Positions 24,718 through 34,498 of a DNA stretch of 64,000 bases are shown here, in pieces (within the stretch, counting starts at the first letter, position 1; each line of letters opens with the position of its first letter). This stretch comes from Pseudomonadota bacterium (GTDB taxonomy: Bacteria; Pseudomonadota; Alphaproteobacteria; Sphingomonadales; Sphingomonadaceae). The translations under genes and the position numbers were made by a program. Below the pieces are notes generated by a model. That model was not told the DNA's origin, ran no database searches, and worked only from the letters and a program-made list of their open reading frames with translations. Where the stretch lies: positions 62,001-126,000 of the forward strand of contig JAIUPN010000007.1 in NCBI GenBank assembly GCA_020160755.1, read 5' to 3'.

Positions 24718-25536
24718 ATGGGAGATATGAAGGAAACGACCCACCGCGTCGCGGGCGGCTATGACATCCACATCAAGGAAGCAGGCGAAGGCCCGGCGCT
24801 GGTGTTCATCCACGGCAGCGGCCCCGGCGCATCGGGACTGTCCAATTTCCGGCAGAATGTCGACGCGTTCGTCGATGCCGGTTACCGCGTCATCCTGCCC
24901 GATATGATCGGCTATGGCGCCTCATCGCAGCCCGCCGACATCGACTATACGCTGACCTTGTTCACCGACACGCTGTACGAGGCGCTGAAGGCGCACGGGA
25001 TCGAGCGCGCGACGCTGATCGGCAATTCGCTGGGCGGCGGCGTCGCGATCCAGATGACGCAGGACCATCCCGAATTCACCGAGCGCCTGATCCTGATGGC
25101 ACCCGGATGCATCGAGGAACTCGACGTCTATTTCGCGATGCCGGGCATTGCCGACATGCGCTCCTCGTTCGGCAGCCCCGATTTCAGTCTCGCCGACCAG
25201 CGGCGCCTCGGCGAAAATCTGGTCCATGATCCGAAACATATCACCGACGCACTCGTCGAGGAGCGTTTCGCGGTTGCGAGCCGGCAGCCCAAGGAAGTGA
25301 TCACGCGGATGCGGACGCATAATGTCCGCCCGCGGCTGGGCGAGATCAAGGTCCCGATCCTGCTCTTCTGGGGCCAGAACGAACGCTTCATGCCGCTCTC
25401 GGGCATCCAGTATTTCTTCGAAGCCTGCGACGATGTGCGCTGCGTGACCTTCAACAAGGTCGGTCACTGGGTGCAGGTCGAGCGCGCGAGCGAGTTCAAC
25501 CGCTATGCAATCGAGTTCCTCGATGAGCATCGCTGA
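24718..25536 (+). CDS. hsaD: Meta-cleavage product C-C hydrolase (HsaD/TesD type)
   Basis: 272 residues, alpha/beta hydrolase of the MCP family: oxyanion HGSGPGASG (32-40), nucleophile elbow GNSLGGG with S104, and H250 in KVGHWVQVE. The acid residue of the triad, Asp in the usual WGxxDR motif, is Glu here (E222 in WGQNER). It hydrolyses the secosteroid ring-fission product 4,9-DSHA into the C/D-ring acid and 2-hydroxyhexadienoate. 12 bp after hsaA and overlapping hsaE by 14 bp. Confidence 0.9.
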   Translation: MGDMKETTHRVAGGYDIHIKEAGEGPALVFIHGSGPGASGLSNFRQNVDAFVDAGYRVILPDMIGYGASSQPADIDYTLTLFTDTLYEALKAHGIERATLIGNSLGGGVAIQMTQDHPEFTERLILMAPGCIEELDVYFAMPGIADMRSSFGSPDFSLADQRRLGENLVHDPKHITDALVEERFAVASRQPKEVITRMRTHNVRPRLGEIKVPILLFWGQNERFMPLSGIQYFFEACDDVRCVTFNKVGHWVQVERASEFNRYAIEFLDEHR

Positions 25537-26311
25537 AACTTACGGGCGCGAGCTTTATACGGCGCTGCGCGACCGGTGCACGGTTGAACCGCTGATCGCG
25601 CGCGATGCGTCGCTGACCATCGACGACGCCTATGCGATCAGCCTCGACTTCCTGTCGCGGCGTTTGAAGGACGGCGAACGCGTCGTCGGCAAGAAGATCG
25701 GCGTCACGTCGAAGGCGGTGCAGGACATGCTGGGGGTCCACCAGCCCGACTTCGGCTTCCTCACCGACTGGATGTATGTCGACGGCGATATCGACGTTGA
25801 CGCGAAGGCGCTGATCGCCCCGCGCGCCGAGGCCGAGATCGCGTTCATCCTGAAGGACAGTCTGAACGGTCCCGGCGTCACCGCCGCCGATGTGATCGCG
25901 GCGACCGAGAGTATCGCACCCTGTTTCGAGATCGTCGACAGCCGCATCACCGACTGGAAGATCGGCATCGTCGATACGGTCGCAGACAACGCGTCGTGCG
26001 GCGTGTTCATACTCGGCGAAGCGCGGCTCGATCCACACGGGCTCGACCTGCCGAACCTGCATGTCGCGGTGGCGAAGAATGGTACGCCGCTCTCCGAAGG
26101 CTATGGTCACGCCGTGCAGGGCGATCCTGCACAGGCGGTCGCCTGGCTCGCCAACACATTGGGCGCACACGGCGTCACGCTCGACGCCGGCGACATCATC
26201 CTCTCGGGCAGCCTCGTGCCGCTCGCGCCGGCCGAGAAGGGCGACTGTTTCGAAATGATCCTCGGCGACGGCCACCGCACGCTCGGCCACTGCGTCGCGC
26301 GCTTTGTATAA
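25523..26311 (+). CDS. hsaE: 2-Keto-4-pentenoate / 2-hydroxyhexadienoate hydratase (HsaE/TesE type)
   Basis: 262 residues from ATG 25523 inside the end of hsaD. FAH-superfamily hydratase: 'GKKIGVTSKAVQDMLGVHQPDFG', metal-binding acidic set in 'APRAEAEIAFIL' and 'FEIVDSRI', and 'LSGSLVPLAPAEKGD' near the C-terminus, as in MhpD/TesE. It hydrates 2-hydroxyhexa-2,4-dienoate to 4-hydroxy-2-oxohexanoate. Position between hydrolase and aldehyde dehydrogenase is the standard meta-pathway order. Confidence 0.92.
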   Translation: MSIAETYGRELYTALRDRCTVEPLIARDASLTIDDAYAISLDFLSRRLKDGERVVGKKIGVTSKAVQDMLGVHQPDFGFLTDWMYVDGDIDVDAKALIAPRAEAEIAFILKDSLNGPGVTAADVIAATESIAPCFEIVDSRITDWKIGIVDTVADNASCGVFILGEARLDPHGLDLPNLHVAVAKNGTPLSEGYGHAVQGDPAQAVAWLANTLGAHGVTLDAGDIILSGSLVPLAPAEKGDCFEMILGDGHRTLGHCVARFV

Positions 26312-26320
26312 GGAACACCC

Positions 26321-27265
26321 ATGACCCGCGTGAAGGCAGCGATCATCGGTTCGGGCAATATCGGCACCGACCTGATGATCAAGATGATCAAATATCCGCA
26401 GAATATGGAACTGGTGGCGGTCGTCGGCATCGATGAGAAGTCCGAAGGCCTAGCCATGGCGCGCGAGCGCGGCGTCGCGACGACGCACGAGGGGCTCGAC
26501 GGTCTCAAGGCGATGGACGTCTATCCCGAGATCGGGATCGTCTTCGATGCGACCAGCGCCTATGCGCACAAGGTGCACGACGCCGCGCTGCGCGCCGATG
26601 GCAAGCAGGTCGTCGACCTGACCCCCGCCGCGATCGGCCCCTATACGATCCCGACCGTCAACGGCGAGGACAATCTCGATGCCGGCAACGTCAATATGGT
26701 GACCTGCGGCGGACAGGCGACGATCCCGATGGTCGCGGCGGTCAGCCAGGTCGCCACCGTCCATTATGCCGAGATCGTCGCATCGGTGTCGTCGCGCTCG
26801 GCGGGCCCCGGCACCCGCGCCAATATCGACGAGTTCACCCGCACCACCGCCGGAGCCATCGAAAAGGTCGGCGGCGCGGCGCAGGGCAAGGCGATCATCA
26901 TCCTCAACCCGGCCGAGCCGCCGATGATCATGCGCGACACGGTGTTCACCCTGTCCGAAGGCGCCGACGAAGAGACGATCCGCGCCAGCGTCGAGGCGAT
27001 GGTGAAGAAGGTGCAGGCCTATGTTCCCGGCTACCGGCTCAAGCAGGAAGTGCAGTTCGAACGCTTCGGCGACAACAACAAGCTGAAGATCCCCGGCCGC
27101 GGCGAATTCACCGGCATCAAGACGATGATCCTGCTCGAGGTCGAGGGCGCGGGCGATTATCTGCCGCCCTATTCGGGCAATCTCGACATCATGACCGCGG
27201 CAGCCAAGGCAACGGGCGAACTGCTCGCACAGCGTATCCGCGACGGAAAGAAGGTGACGGCATGA
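26321..27265 (+). CDS. hsaG: Acylating acetaldehyde/propanal dehydrogenase (HsaG/TesF type)
   Basis: 314 residues. N-terminal Rossmann GSGNIGTD (10-17), catalytic C129 in [12 protein letters not shown], and '[14 protein letters not shown]' as in DmpF/BphJ. It forms a channelled complex with the aldolase encoded next and turns propanal (from the steroid route) into propionyl-CoA with NAD and CoA. Its stop overlaps the aldolase start (ATGA), consistent with complex assembly. Confidence 0.94.
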   Translation: MTRVKAAIIGSGNIGTDLMIKMIKYPQNMELVAVVGIDEKSEGLAMARERGVATTHEGLDGLKAMDVYPEIGIVFDATSAYAHKVHDAALRADGKQVVDLTPAAIGPYTIPTVNGEDNLDAGNVNMVTCGGQATIPMVAAVSQVATVHYAEIVASVSSRSAGPGTRANIDEFTRTTAGAIEKVGGAAQGKAIIILNPAEPPMIMRDTVFTLSEGADEETIRASVEAMVKKVQAYVPGYRLKQEVQFERFGDNNKLKIPGRGEFTGIKTMILLEVEGAGDYLPPYSGNLDIMTAAAKATGELLAQRIRDGKKVTA

Positions 27266-28308
27266 GCGCCAAATTCAACGTCGAGGCGGGCGACAAGCTC
27301 TATATCCAGGACGTCACCCTGCGCGACGGAATGCACGCGATCCGCCATATGTACGGCATCGACGAAGTCAAGGCGATCGCCAGGGCGCTCGACGAGGCGG
27401 GGGTCGACGCGATCGAGGTCGCGCATGGCGACGGGCTCAGCGGCGCGAGCTTCAACTATGGCTTCGGCGCGCACACCGACTGGGAATGGCTCGAAGCGGT
27501 TGCGTCAGTACTGACCAAATCGGTGCTGACGACGCTGATCCTGCCCGGTGTCGGCACCGTCGAAGAACTTCGCCGCGCCTATGACCTCGGCGTCCGTTCG
27601 GTGCGCGTCGCGACGCATTGCACCGAGGCCGACGTGTCGAAACAGCATATCGGCATCGCGCGCGACCTCGGCATGGACGTCGCGGGCTTTCTGATGATGA
27701 GCCATATGATTGAGCCCGAGGCGCTCGCAGCGCAGGCAGTCCTCATGGAAAGCTATGGCGCCCAGTGCGTCTATGTCACCGACAGCGGCGGCGCGCTCGA
27801 CATGGACGGCGTCAAGGCACGGCTCGAAGCCTATGACCGCGTGCTGAAACCCGAAACGCAGCGCGGCATGCACGCGCACCATAATCTGTCGCTCGGCGTC
27901 GCGAACAGCCTCGTCGCGGCGCAGCAGGGCGCGGTGCGCATCGACGCCTCGCTCACCGGCATGGGCGCGGGCGCCGGCAACGCACCGCTCGAGGTCTTCG
28001 TTGCCGCCGCCGACCGCAAGGGCTGGAACCATGGCTGCGACGTCAACATGCTGATGGACGCCGCCGAGGATCTGGTGCGTCCGCTTCAGGATCGCCCCGT
28101 CCGCGTCGACCGCGAAACGCTCGCGCTCGGTTACGCGGGGGTCTATTCCTCCTTCCTGCGCCACGCCGAAAAGGCAGCCGAAACTTACGGTCTCGACACG
28201 CGCACGATCCTCGTCGAACTCGGCCGCCGCAAGATGGTCGGCGGGCAGGAGGATATGATCGTCGACGTCGCGCTCGACATGCTGAAGGCGCGCGAGACCG
28301 CCGCATGA
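27262..28308 (+). CDS. hsaF: 4-Hydroxy-2-oxovalerate/hexanoate aldolase (HsaF/TesG type)
   Basis: 348 residues. DRE-TIM metallolyase start '[15 protein letters not shown]' with the R-D pair near 21-22, '[10 protein letters not shown]', and metal ligands in '[11 protein letters not shown]'. Class II aldolase splitting 4-hydroxy-2-oxohexanoate into pyruvate and propanal and passing the aldehyde to HsaG. Both neighbours overlap by 4 bp. Confidence 0.94.
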   Translation: MSAKFNVEAGDKLYIQDVTLRDGMHAIRHMYGIDEVKAIARALDEAGVDAIEVAHGDGLSGASFNYGFGAHTDWEWLEAVASVLTKSVLTTLILPGVGTVEELRRAYDLGVRSVRVATHCTEADVSKQHIGIARDLGMDVAGFLMMSHMIEPEALAAQAVLMESYGAQCVYVTDSGGALDMDGVKARLEAYDRVLKPETQRGMHAHHNLSLGVANSLVAAQQGAVRIDASLTGMGAGAGNAPLEVFVAAADRKGWNHGCDVNMLMDAAEDLVRPLQDRPVRVDRETLALGYAGVYSSFLRHAEKAAETYGLDTRTILVELGRRKMVGGQEDMIVDVALDMLKARETAA

Positions 28309-29771
28309 CCGACTTCACCACCGCTCGCCCCTTCGCCCACGAACAGGTCGAGCGGTGGGATGCCGAGACCGATGTCGCGATCGTCGGCTTCGGCGCCGCG
28401 GGCGCCTGCGCGGCGATCGAGGCGGCCGAGGCCGGCGCCGCGGTGATACTGTTCGAGGCAGCGTCCGGCAGCGGCGGCGCCTCGGCGCTGTCCGGCGGCG
28501 AAATCTACCTCGGCGGCGGCGGCGGTACCGATGCGCAGCGCGCAGCGGGGTTCGAGGACAGCACGCAAGCGCTCGAAACCTACCTGACGATGGCGGGCGG
28601 TCCCGACGCCGATACGGCGAAGATCGCGCTCTATGCGCGCGAAAGCCTCGCCCATTATCAATGGCTCAAGGATCAGGGCGTGCCCTACAAGGGGACGTTC
28701 CTGCCCGGCAAGATCATCGAGCCCGCCGAGGACGACACGCTGATCTGGTCGGGCAGTGAGGCGGCGTGGCCCTTTTCCGAAACCGCAACGCCGGCGCCGC
28801 GCGGGCATACGATCCAGTTCATGGGCTGGGGCGGCGGGCGCAAGCTGATGGACATATTCGAAGCCCGCGTCCGCGCGCTCGGCGTCGACGTCCACTGCGA
28901 CGCGCGCGTGCTGTCGCTGATCGCCGACGCCGGCGGCCGCGTCACCGGACTCGTCGTCCGCATCGATGGCAAGCCGCAGTTCATCCGCGCGCGCCGCGGC
29001 GTCATCCTCGCGACCGGCGGGTTCTGCATGAATCAGGAGATGCTCCGCCGCTACGCGCCGCAGACGATGCGCCTTTCCAACCCGATCGGCGAGAATGACA
29101 ATGGTTCGGGCATCATGATGGGCATGGGCGTCGGCGGCGACGCGATTCACATGGACGAGTTTTTCACCACCTGCCCGTGGATCATGCCCGAGAGTCTCGT
29201 GAAGGGCATTTTCGTCAACGAGCGCGGACAGCGCTTCATCAACGAGGATTGCTATCACGGCCGGGTCAGCCGCACGATGCTCGATCAGCCGGGGGAGCGC
29301 GTCTATCTGCTCGTCGACAACGCCATTTTCGCGCGCCCGCTCGACATCGCGCGGATCGAGATCGCTGCGGTGGGCGAAAGCTGGGAAGAGGTCGAGCGCG
29401 AACTCGGCCTGCCCGGGGATACGCTCGCGGCCACCGTCCACATCTTCAACCGCTACGCCGCCGAAGGCCATGACCCGCTGTTCAACAAGGCACCCGAATG
29501 GCTGAAGGTGCTAGGCGAAGCCCCGTTCGCGGCGCTCGAACTCAACGTCGCGACGAGCTTCTTCTCCTTCTTCACGCTTGGCGGCCTCAACACCCGCCCG
29601 TCGGGCGAGGTGCTCGACCGCGCCGGCCATATCGTTCCCGGCCTCTATGCCGCGGGCCGCGCGACGTCGGGTCTCCCGCGCTGGGGGCACGGCTATAGCT
29701 CGGGGCTCAGCCTCGCCGATTGCACCTTCTTCGGAAGGATGGCAGGACGGAGCGCTGCGGCGGAGAATTAA
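28305..29771 (+). CDS. FAD-dependent 3-ketosteroid dehydrogenase-like flavoprotein (second copy)
   Basis: 488 residues. FAD motif [17 protein letters not shown], then [18 protein letters not shown], a middle [10 protein letters not shown] strand, and the end '[22 protein letters not shown]'. This fumarate-reductase/KstD superfamily branch lacks the YPGxGATLGP ending of delta1 enzymes and resembles delta4(5-alpha or 5-beta)-type ketosteroid dehydrogenases. In the steroid route such an enzyme would put in the C4 double bond of saturated-ring A steroids. It is last in the hsa operon. Position of dehydrogenation is inferred. Confidence 0.85.
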   Translation: MTDFTTARPFAHEQVERWDAETDVAIVGFGAAGACAAIEAAEAGAAVILFEAASGSGGASALSGGEIYLGGGGGTDAQRAAGFEDSTQALETYLTMAGGPDADTAKIALYARESLAHYQWLKDQGVPYKGTFLPGKIIEPAEDDTLIWSGSEAAWPFSETATPAPRGHTIQFMGWGGGRKLMDIFEARVRALGVDVHCDARVLSLIADAGGRVTGLVVRIDGKPQFIRARRGVILATGGFCMNQEMLRRYAPQTMRLSNPIGENDNGSGIMMGMGVGGDAIHMDEFFTTCPWIMPESLVKGIFVNERGQRFINEDCYHGRVSRTMLDQPGERVYLLVDNAIFARPLDIARIEIAAVGESWEEVERELGLPGDTLAATVHIFNRYAAEGHDPLFNKAPEWLKVLGEAPFAALELNVATSFFSFFTLGGLNTRPSGEVLDRAGHIVPGLYAAGRATSGLPRWGHGYSSGLSLADCTFFGRMAGRSAAAEN

Positions 29772-30640
29772 TAGACGATCGCCGGATTGGGTTCGCGCGG
29801 GCTGCCAAGCATCTCGCGGTGCGAAGGCGGCGTCTTGCCGCGGTCGGTGATGCCATAGCGGCCCGCGATCTCGGCGCCGATGACCGTGTGCCCCGACAGT
29901 TCGTCGCCCTGCGGATCGCCAGCGATCGCGTGGATGATATGCCCCGTGAACTGCGGCATCTCGGCCATCGCCATGAAGCCTTCATATTGCTCCTTATGGA
30001 CTTCGGCCGCACCCAGCGCCCGTTCGGTGATCTGCGGCCCCAGCCAGATCGAGACGGTACGAACACCATGCGGCCTGAAATCGACCGCCATGTCGTGCGC
30101 GAACTTGTCGACGCCCGCTTTCTGCGCGCCATAGGCCGCGCCATGCATGTAGCAGCTCGCGCCGAAGGAAGAGGTGAAGGCGATCAACCCCGATTTCTGC
30201 TCGACCATCATCGCGGCGGCGTGCCAGCTCGCGACATAGGCCGAGCGCAATCCGACGTTGAGGATTTCGACCGCCGCAAGCTCCTTTTCCCAGAAGGGCG
30301 CCTGCGTGATGAGCTGATGATGGATATAGGTGGCGTTGTTCACAAGGATGTCGAGCCGCCCCGCATCCTTGCGGACCCGTTCGAAAAGCGCCGCGACCTG
30401 CACATCGTCGCCATGATCGCAGGCGACCGCAATGCCCTTCCCGCCCGCTGCTGTCACCGCCGCGGCGGTTTCATGGATCGTTCCCGCGAGCGGCGCGCCG
30501 TCCCACCCCGTTGCATCGCTATGATCGCTGCTGCGGCCGGTGACATAGACGGTCATGCCCTTTTCGCCGAGACCGATCGCAATGCCCTTGCCCGCACCGC
30601 GGCTGGCGCCCGTCACGACGGCGATTGCCGGATTCGTCAT
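29768..30640 (-). CDS. Short-chain dehydrogenase/reductase
   Basis: 290 residues from ATG 30640 with GGGAGAG 4 bases upstream. GASRGAGKG (coenzyme motif), TGRS after strand two (NADP), NNAT, Ser in FTSSFG and YGAQK. The 40-residue C-terminal tail (GKTPPSHREML) is longer than usual. Its stop overlaps that of the preceding rightward gene. It sits 41 bp downstream of the Baeyer-Villiger-type monooxygenase and is probably co-transcribed with it. Confidence 0.87.
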   Translation of the reverse strand: MTNPAIAVVTGASRGAGKGIAIGLGEKGMTVYVTGRSSDHSDATGWDGAPLAGTIHETAAAVTAAGGKGIAVACDHGDDVQVAALFERVRKDAGRLDILVNNATYIHHQLITQAPFWEKELAAVEILNVGLRSAYVASWHAAAMMVEQKSGLIAFTSSFGASCYMHGAAYGAQKAGVDKFAHDMAVDFRPHGVRTVSIWLGPQITERALGAAEVHKEQYEGFMAMAEMPQFTGHIIHAIAGDPQGDELSGHTVIGAEIAGRYGITDRGKTPPSHREMLGSPREPNPAIVY

Positions 30641-30681
30641 GTCACTCTCCCGATTGCCAATGCTCACGACCGACTCCGCCT

Positions 30682-32160
30682 TCAGGCTGCGACCCCGGCC
30701 TCTACCATTTCGAAATCGTCGAAGGCGGGCTTCGCCATCACCTCGGCGAAATGGCCGTAGCTCCACGGCCAGGTCATCGGCACCCCATCCTTGCCGAGAT
30801 ACCAGCTTGAGCAGCCCGACGCGAAGATCGTGCCCTTCGCGGCTTCGGTGCGCGCGTCGTCATAACGCGCCATCGCATCGGGCGTGACGCAGATTTCAGC
30901 GCATTCGCCGCTCGTCACCTTGTCGAGCAATTGTTCGATATAGCCCCACTGGCGCTCGGCAACGTCGATCAGCGAGAAATTGCCGACCGGCCCCGTCGGC
31001 CCGTTGAGGAAGAAGAAGTTCGGGAAATCGGGGAGTGAGATCGCGTTGTACGCGGTCGCGTGCTTCGCCCACATATCGTCGAGCGACGCGCCCGCGCGCC
31101 CGGTCACCACCGCCGGGCGGATGAAACGATCGGCGTGGAACCCCGTCGCGAGGATGATGAGGTCGAGTTCATGGAGCACGCCGTCGCTGGTGCGAATGCC
31201 TTCGGGTTCGATCCGCTCGATCCCCTCGATCACGATATCGACGTCATGCTGCTGGACGACCTGATAATAGTCGGGCGAGAAGATCAGCCGCTTGCACGCC
31301 GCGCGGTAGTTCGGGCGCAGCCTCTCACGCAGCGCCGGATCGGCGACACTCTGTTCCAGATTGTCGCGCACGATCGTCTCGATGATGTGCATCTCTTCGC
31401 TGTCGGGCTTGATGATGCCCGCGGTGAAGCGCAGCACATTCGCCTGATATTCGGGATCGTAGCGAACCGCGTCGATCAGTGCAGGATCGCGGCGGAACGC
31501 CTCGCGCTGCTCCTCGGTGTAAGGGACATTCGGCATCGGCATGATCCATTGCGGCGAGCGCTGGAAATGACCGAGCTTGCTCGCGCGCGCGGCGAGCGCC
31601 GAGACGAGCTGGACGCCCGTCGAGCCGCTGCCGACGACGCCGATGCGCTTGCCGTCGAGCGCGATTGAATCGTCCCAGCGCGCGCTGTGCGCCACGGTAC
31701 CGGCGAAGTTGTCCAGCCCCTCGATCTCGGGCATGCGCGGGTGATGGAGGACGCCGGTCGCGGTGATCACGATGTCGGCCTCAACGGTCATCCCCGCCTT
31801 GGTCGTGACGGTCCAGACGCCGTCCGCGTAGGTGCAGCTATCGACCTCCTGCCCGAAATGCGCGATCTCGCGCAGGCCGAAACGGTCGGTCACATCCTCG
31901 AAATAATCCTGAATCTCGCGGCCCGGCGCCAGATAGCTGCTCCATTCGGCATTGGGCGCGAAGCTGTAGGTATAGGCGTGCGCGGGGACGTCGCAGTTGA
32001 GCCCCGGGTAGCGGTTTTCGCGCCAGGTGCCGCCGATCGTATGCGCCTTCTCCAGCAATGTGACGTTGCGGCAGCCCGCCTCGCGCAGCCGGATCGCCGC
32101 CAATATCCCTGACATGCCCCCGCCGATGACGACATATCGCAGGTCCAGATTGCGCTCCAC
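30682..32160 (-). CDS. Flavin-containing monooxygenase, type I Baeyer-Villiger type
   Basis: 492 residues, GTG start at 32160 with GGAG 7 bases upstream. Two Rossmann motifs, GGGMSG (13-18) and GSGSTG (177-182), flank the Baeyer-Villiger fingerprint FAGTVAHSARWD (152-163). GGTWRENRYPG and 'ATGF' are also family marks. It uses FAD and NADPH to insert oxygen next to a ketone, giving an ester or lactone. A 17-keto or other steroid ketone would be a plausible substrate here, but cyclic ketones of many kinds are used by this family. Confidence 0.88.
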   Translation of the reverse strand: MERNLDLRYVVIGGGMSGILAAIRLREAGCRNVTLLEKAHTIGGTWRENRYPGLNCDVPAHAYTYSFAPNAEWSSYLAPGREIQDYFEDVTDRFGLREIAHFGQEVDSCTYADGVWTVTTKAGMTVEADIVITATGVLHHPRMPEIEGLDNFAGTVAHSARWDDSIALDGKRIGVVGSGSTGVQLVSALAARASKLGHFQRSPQWIMPMPNVPYTEEQREAFRRDPALIDAVRYDPEYQANVLRFTAGIIKPDSEEMHIIETIVRDNLEQSVADPALRERLRPNYRAACKRLIFSPDYYQVVQQHDVDIVIEGIERIEPEGIRTSDGVLHELDLIILATGFHADRFIRPAVVTGRAGASLDDMWAKHATAYNAISLPDFPNFFFLNGPTGPVGNFSLIDVAERQWGYIEQLLDKVTSGECAEICVTPDAMARYDDARTEAAKGTIFASGCSSWYLGKDGVPMTWPWSYGHFAEVMAKPAFDDFEMVEAGVAA

Positions 32161-32288
32161 TATCCACTCCGTTTCCGTTTCCGTTTGCTCTTGCTCCAGT
32201 CCCTACGTCCGCCGTGGGGGGTTCACATCACTCAAACGGACGAGATCGGGATTGGAGGAACAACAGCGGCCGGTTGGAAGCGGCTGGA

Positions 32289-33635
32289 TTATCGTGCGAG
32301 GCTTTCGACAGCGCGGCGGTAGTGCGGCAGGGCCACCAGAAGCAGCGCGACGATCAGCGGCAGCACGACCGCGCCCGCGATCGCGATCGAATAGCCGAGC
32401 GCCGCCTGGTCACCGAAGCCGAAGTCGGTGATCGCGGCGATGACGCTGGCCCCCAGCCCCATCCCCACCAGATTGACGCACAAGAGCGAGATAGCCGTGA
32501 CCTGTCCGCGTAGCTGATTGGGCGTCACATCCTGGATCGCCGTCAGCATCACACCTTGCGACGCCTGCCCGATCAGCGTGCCGATCGCCATCATCGTCAA
32601 CGACCAAAAGGCCGTCGGCATCAGCGGCGCGATGATCAGCGGCACGCCCTTGAGCAAGGTCGCGATCAGCACGACGCGCATATTGGCGTCGGCCCGCCCG
32701 CCCTGCATCAACCGTCCTGCGAGCCAGCCACCCGCCAGCGTGCCGACGGTGCCGCAGGTCAGCATGATCATCCCGTAGGACATCCCCACCTCGGCGGGGC
32801 TCATGCCATAGCTGCGGATCAGGAAGGTCGGAAACCACAGCGCGGTGCCGATCGCCAGAAGTGCAATCAGGGCGAGCGAGCCGATCAGCGAACCGAACAG
32901 CGCCCAGCGCTCCGAAATATAGTCGAACCCTTCGCGCAGGCTGCTTTGCACCGACAGATTTGCCGCGAGTTCCTGCCGCGCCGGTTCGCGGATCGTCATC
33001 ATCAGCGCGGCGACGATCAATCCGGGCGCTGCAACGCACAGGAACACCATCTGCCACGGTTCGAAACTGCCGAGCCAGGGCAATGTCGCGCCCCCGGCTT
33101 TTGTGAAACGCGCGAGCAGCCAGCCGCCAATCAGCAGCGCAAGGCCGCCACCGATCGGATAGCCGATCGCGTAGAAGCTGATCGCCAGCGCGCGGCGGCG
33201 CCGCTCGAAATAGTCGCTGATCAGCGAATAGGCGGTCGGGCTGAGCGTCGCTTCGCCGACGCCGACGCCGACGCGCGCGAGGAAGAGGCCGATGAAGCTG
33301 CTGGTAAAGCCGCAAGCGGCGGTCATCGCCGACCAGAACAGCACCCCCCAGACGATCAGCGTCGCGCGCCTTTTCGTGCGATCGACAAAGCGGCCGATGG
33401 GCAGCGCGGCGATGCTGTAAAGCAGCGAAAAGGCAAAGCCCTGGAGCAGGCTGATTTCGAAATCGCTGAGGTTCAGGTCGCGCTGGATCGGTTCGACCAT
33501 CAGCGTCAGCACGCGGGCATCGATCGCGCTGAAGCAATAGCCGACGAAGAGGATCGCGACGACCAGCCAGCGGTAGACGCCGCGAGAGGGCGCAGCGCCT
33601 ACCGCCGGCTCTTCGGTCACCGCGGCGGTCACCAT
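32289..33635 (-). CDS. MFS transporter
   Basis: 448 residues, twelve hydrophobic spans with the MFS motif 'GRFVDRTKRR' between helices 2 and 3 and 'GVGVGEATLSPTAYSLISDYF' in helices 4-5. This is the spinster/hexuronate-like MFS group common in sphingomonad catabolic clusters. Start overlaps the SDR stop (ATGGTGA). Likely imports an organic acid or steroid-related substrate across the inner membrane. 128 bp upstream of the monooxygenase start. Confidence 0.9.
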   Translation of the reverse strand: MVTAAVTEEPAVGAAPSRGVYRWLVVAILFVGYCFSAIDARVLTLMVEPIQRDLNLSDFEISLLQGFAFSLLYSIAALPIGRFVDRTKRRATLIVWGVLFWSAMTAACGFTSSFIGLFLARVGVGVGEATLSPTAYSLISDYFERRRRALAISFYAIGYPIGGGLALLIGGWLLARFTKAGGATLPWLGSFEPWQMVFLCVAAPGLIVAALMMTIREPARQELAANLSVQSSLREGFDYISERWALFGSLIGSLALIALLAIGTALWFPTFLIRSYGMSPAEVGMSYGMIMLTCGTVGTLAGGWLAGRLMQGGRADANMRVVLIATLLKGVPLIIAPLMPTAFWSLTMMAIGTLIGQASQGVMLTAIQDVTPNQLRGQVTAISLLCVNLVGMGLGASVIAAITDFGFGDQAALGYSIAIAGAVVLPLIVALLLVALPHYRRAVESLAR

Positions 33636-34498
33636 GCCGACGGCGGATCCCGCCGCGCCAGAATCTGTTCGGTGCGCGCGGCGATCAGCACGTCATTCTC
33701 CTCGCTTTCGGGGAGCAGCCAGAACCGCCCCGCCCGGATGCCGTCGAGCGCGAAGGCCGACACCTCCGCGGGTTCGGTCAGCTTGAGCTTGAGCCCGGTC
33801 GTGCGTACCAGATCCTCCATCGTGCGATAGGCGACCTTGGTCTGCGCTTCATTCTCGACATAATCCGCGGGGCGGACCTCGCCCGATGCCATGATCGCCG
33901 TGTTGACCGTGTGCGGCCCCGGGAAGAGCGTGGCCGCGCGCAGCTTACCCCCTTCGCGCAGCAATTGCTGGTGCAGCACTTCGGAGATGCTGGTCACCGC
34001 CGCCTTGGTCGCGGCATAGATGGGGGTGTTGGGAAGCGAACGCAGCCCGCCGTTGGTCGAGCTGGTATTGACGATCACGCCCTCCTGCCCCGCCTCGATC
34101 ATGCGCGGCACGAAGGCCGCGATCCCGTGGACGACGCCAAGCACATTGACATCGATGCCCCAGCGCCAGTCGCTGAGCGGCAGCGTCCAGAGCTTGCGCT
34201 GCGCCTCGCCCAGGCCGACGCCAGCGTTGTTAAACAGGATATGCACCGTGTCGAAGCGGTCGAAAACCTGATCCGCCAGCGCGCGCACCGATGCTTCCTT
34301 GGTCACGTCGCACGCGATGGCGAGCACCTGCCCCGAACCCAACGCGTCGATCTCGCCGCGCACCGCGTCGAGCCGCGCCGGATCGATATCGGCAATCACC
34401 ACATGCGCGCCGGCGCGCGCGAGGTCAGCGCACAGGCATTTGCCGACCCCGCTCGCCCCGCCGGTAACCACGGCCACCCGGCCAGAAAAATCCTGCAT
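33629..34498 (-). CDS. Short-chain dehydrogenase/reductase
   Basis: 289 residues from ATG 34498, overlapping the preceding stop (TGATG). GGASGVG (12-18), DID after strand two (NAD), NNAG, Ser in NTSSTNG and YAATK. The C-terminal part departs from the DGG ending and runs to a longer helical tail (PESEENDVLIAARTEQIL), as in a subgroup of sphingomonad SDRs. Substrate unknown. Confidence 0.87.
   Translation of the reverse strand: MQDFSGRVAVVTGGASGVGKCLCADLARAGAHVVIADIDPARLDAVRGEIDALGSGQVLAIACDVTKEASVRALADQVFDRFDTVHILFNNAGVGLGEAQRKLWTLPLSDWRWGIDVNVLGVVHGIAAFVPRMIEAGQEGVIVNTSSTNGGLRSLPNTPIYAATKAAVTSISEVLHQQLLREGGKLRAATLFPGPHTVNTAIMASGEVRPADYVENEAQTKVAYRTMEDLVRTTGLKLKLTEPAEVSAFALDGIRAGRFWLLPESEENDVLIAARTEQILARRDPPSAW

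Noticed and set aside
26321..28308. Aldehyde dehydrogenase and aldolase as evidence for an aromatic-compound (phenol or biphenyl) pathway
   Set aside because: These two enzymes are shared with such pathways, but the ketosteroid isomerase, KstD and HsaA/HsaC-type partners point to steroids. No aromatic-ring dioxygenase small subunit or ferredoxin is present.
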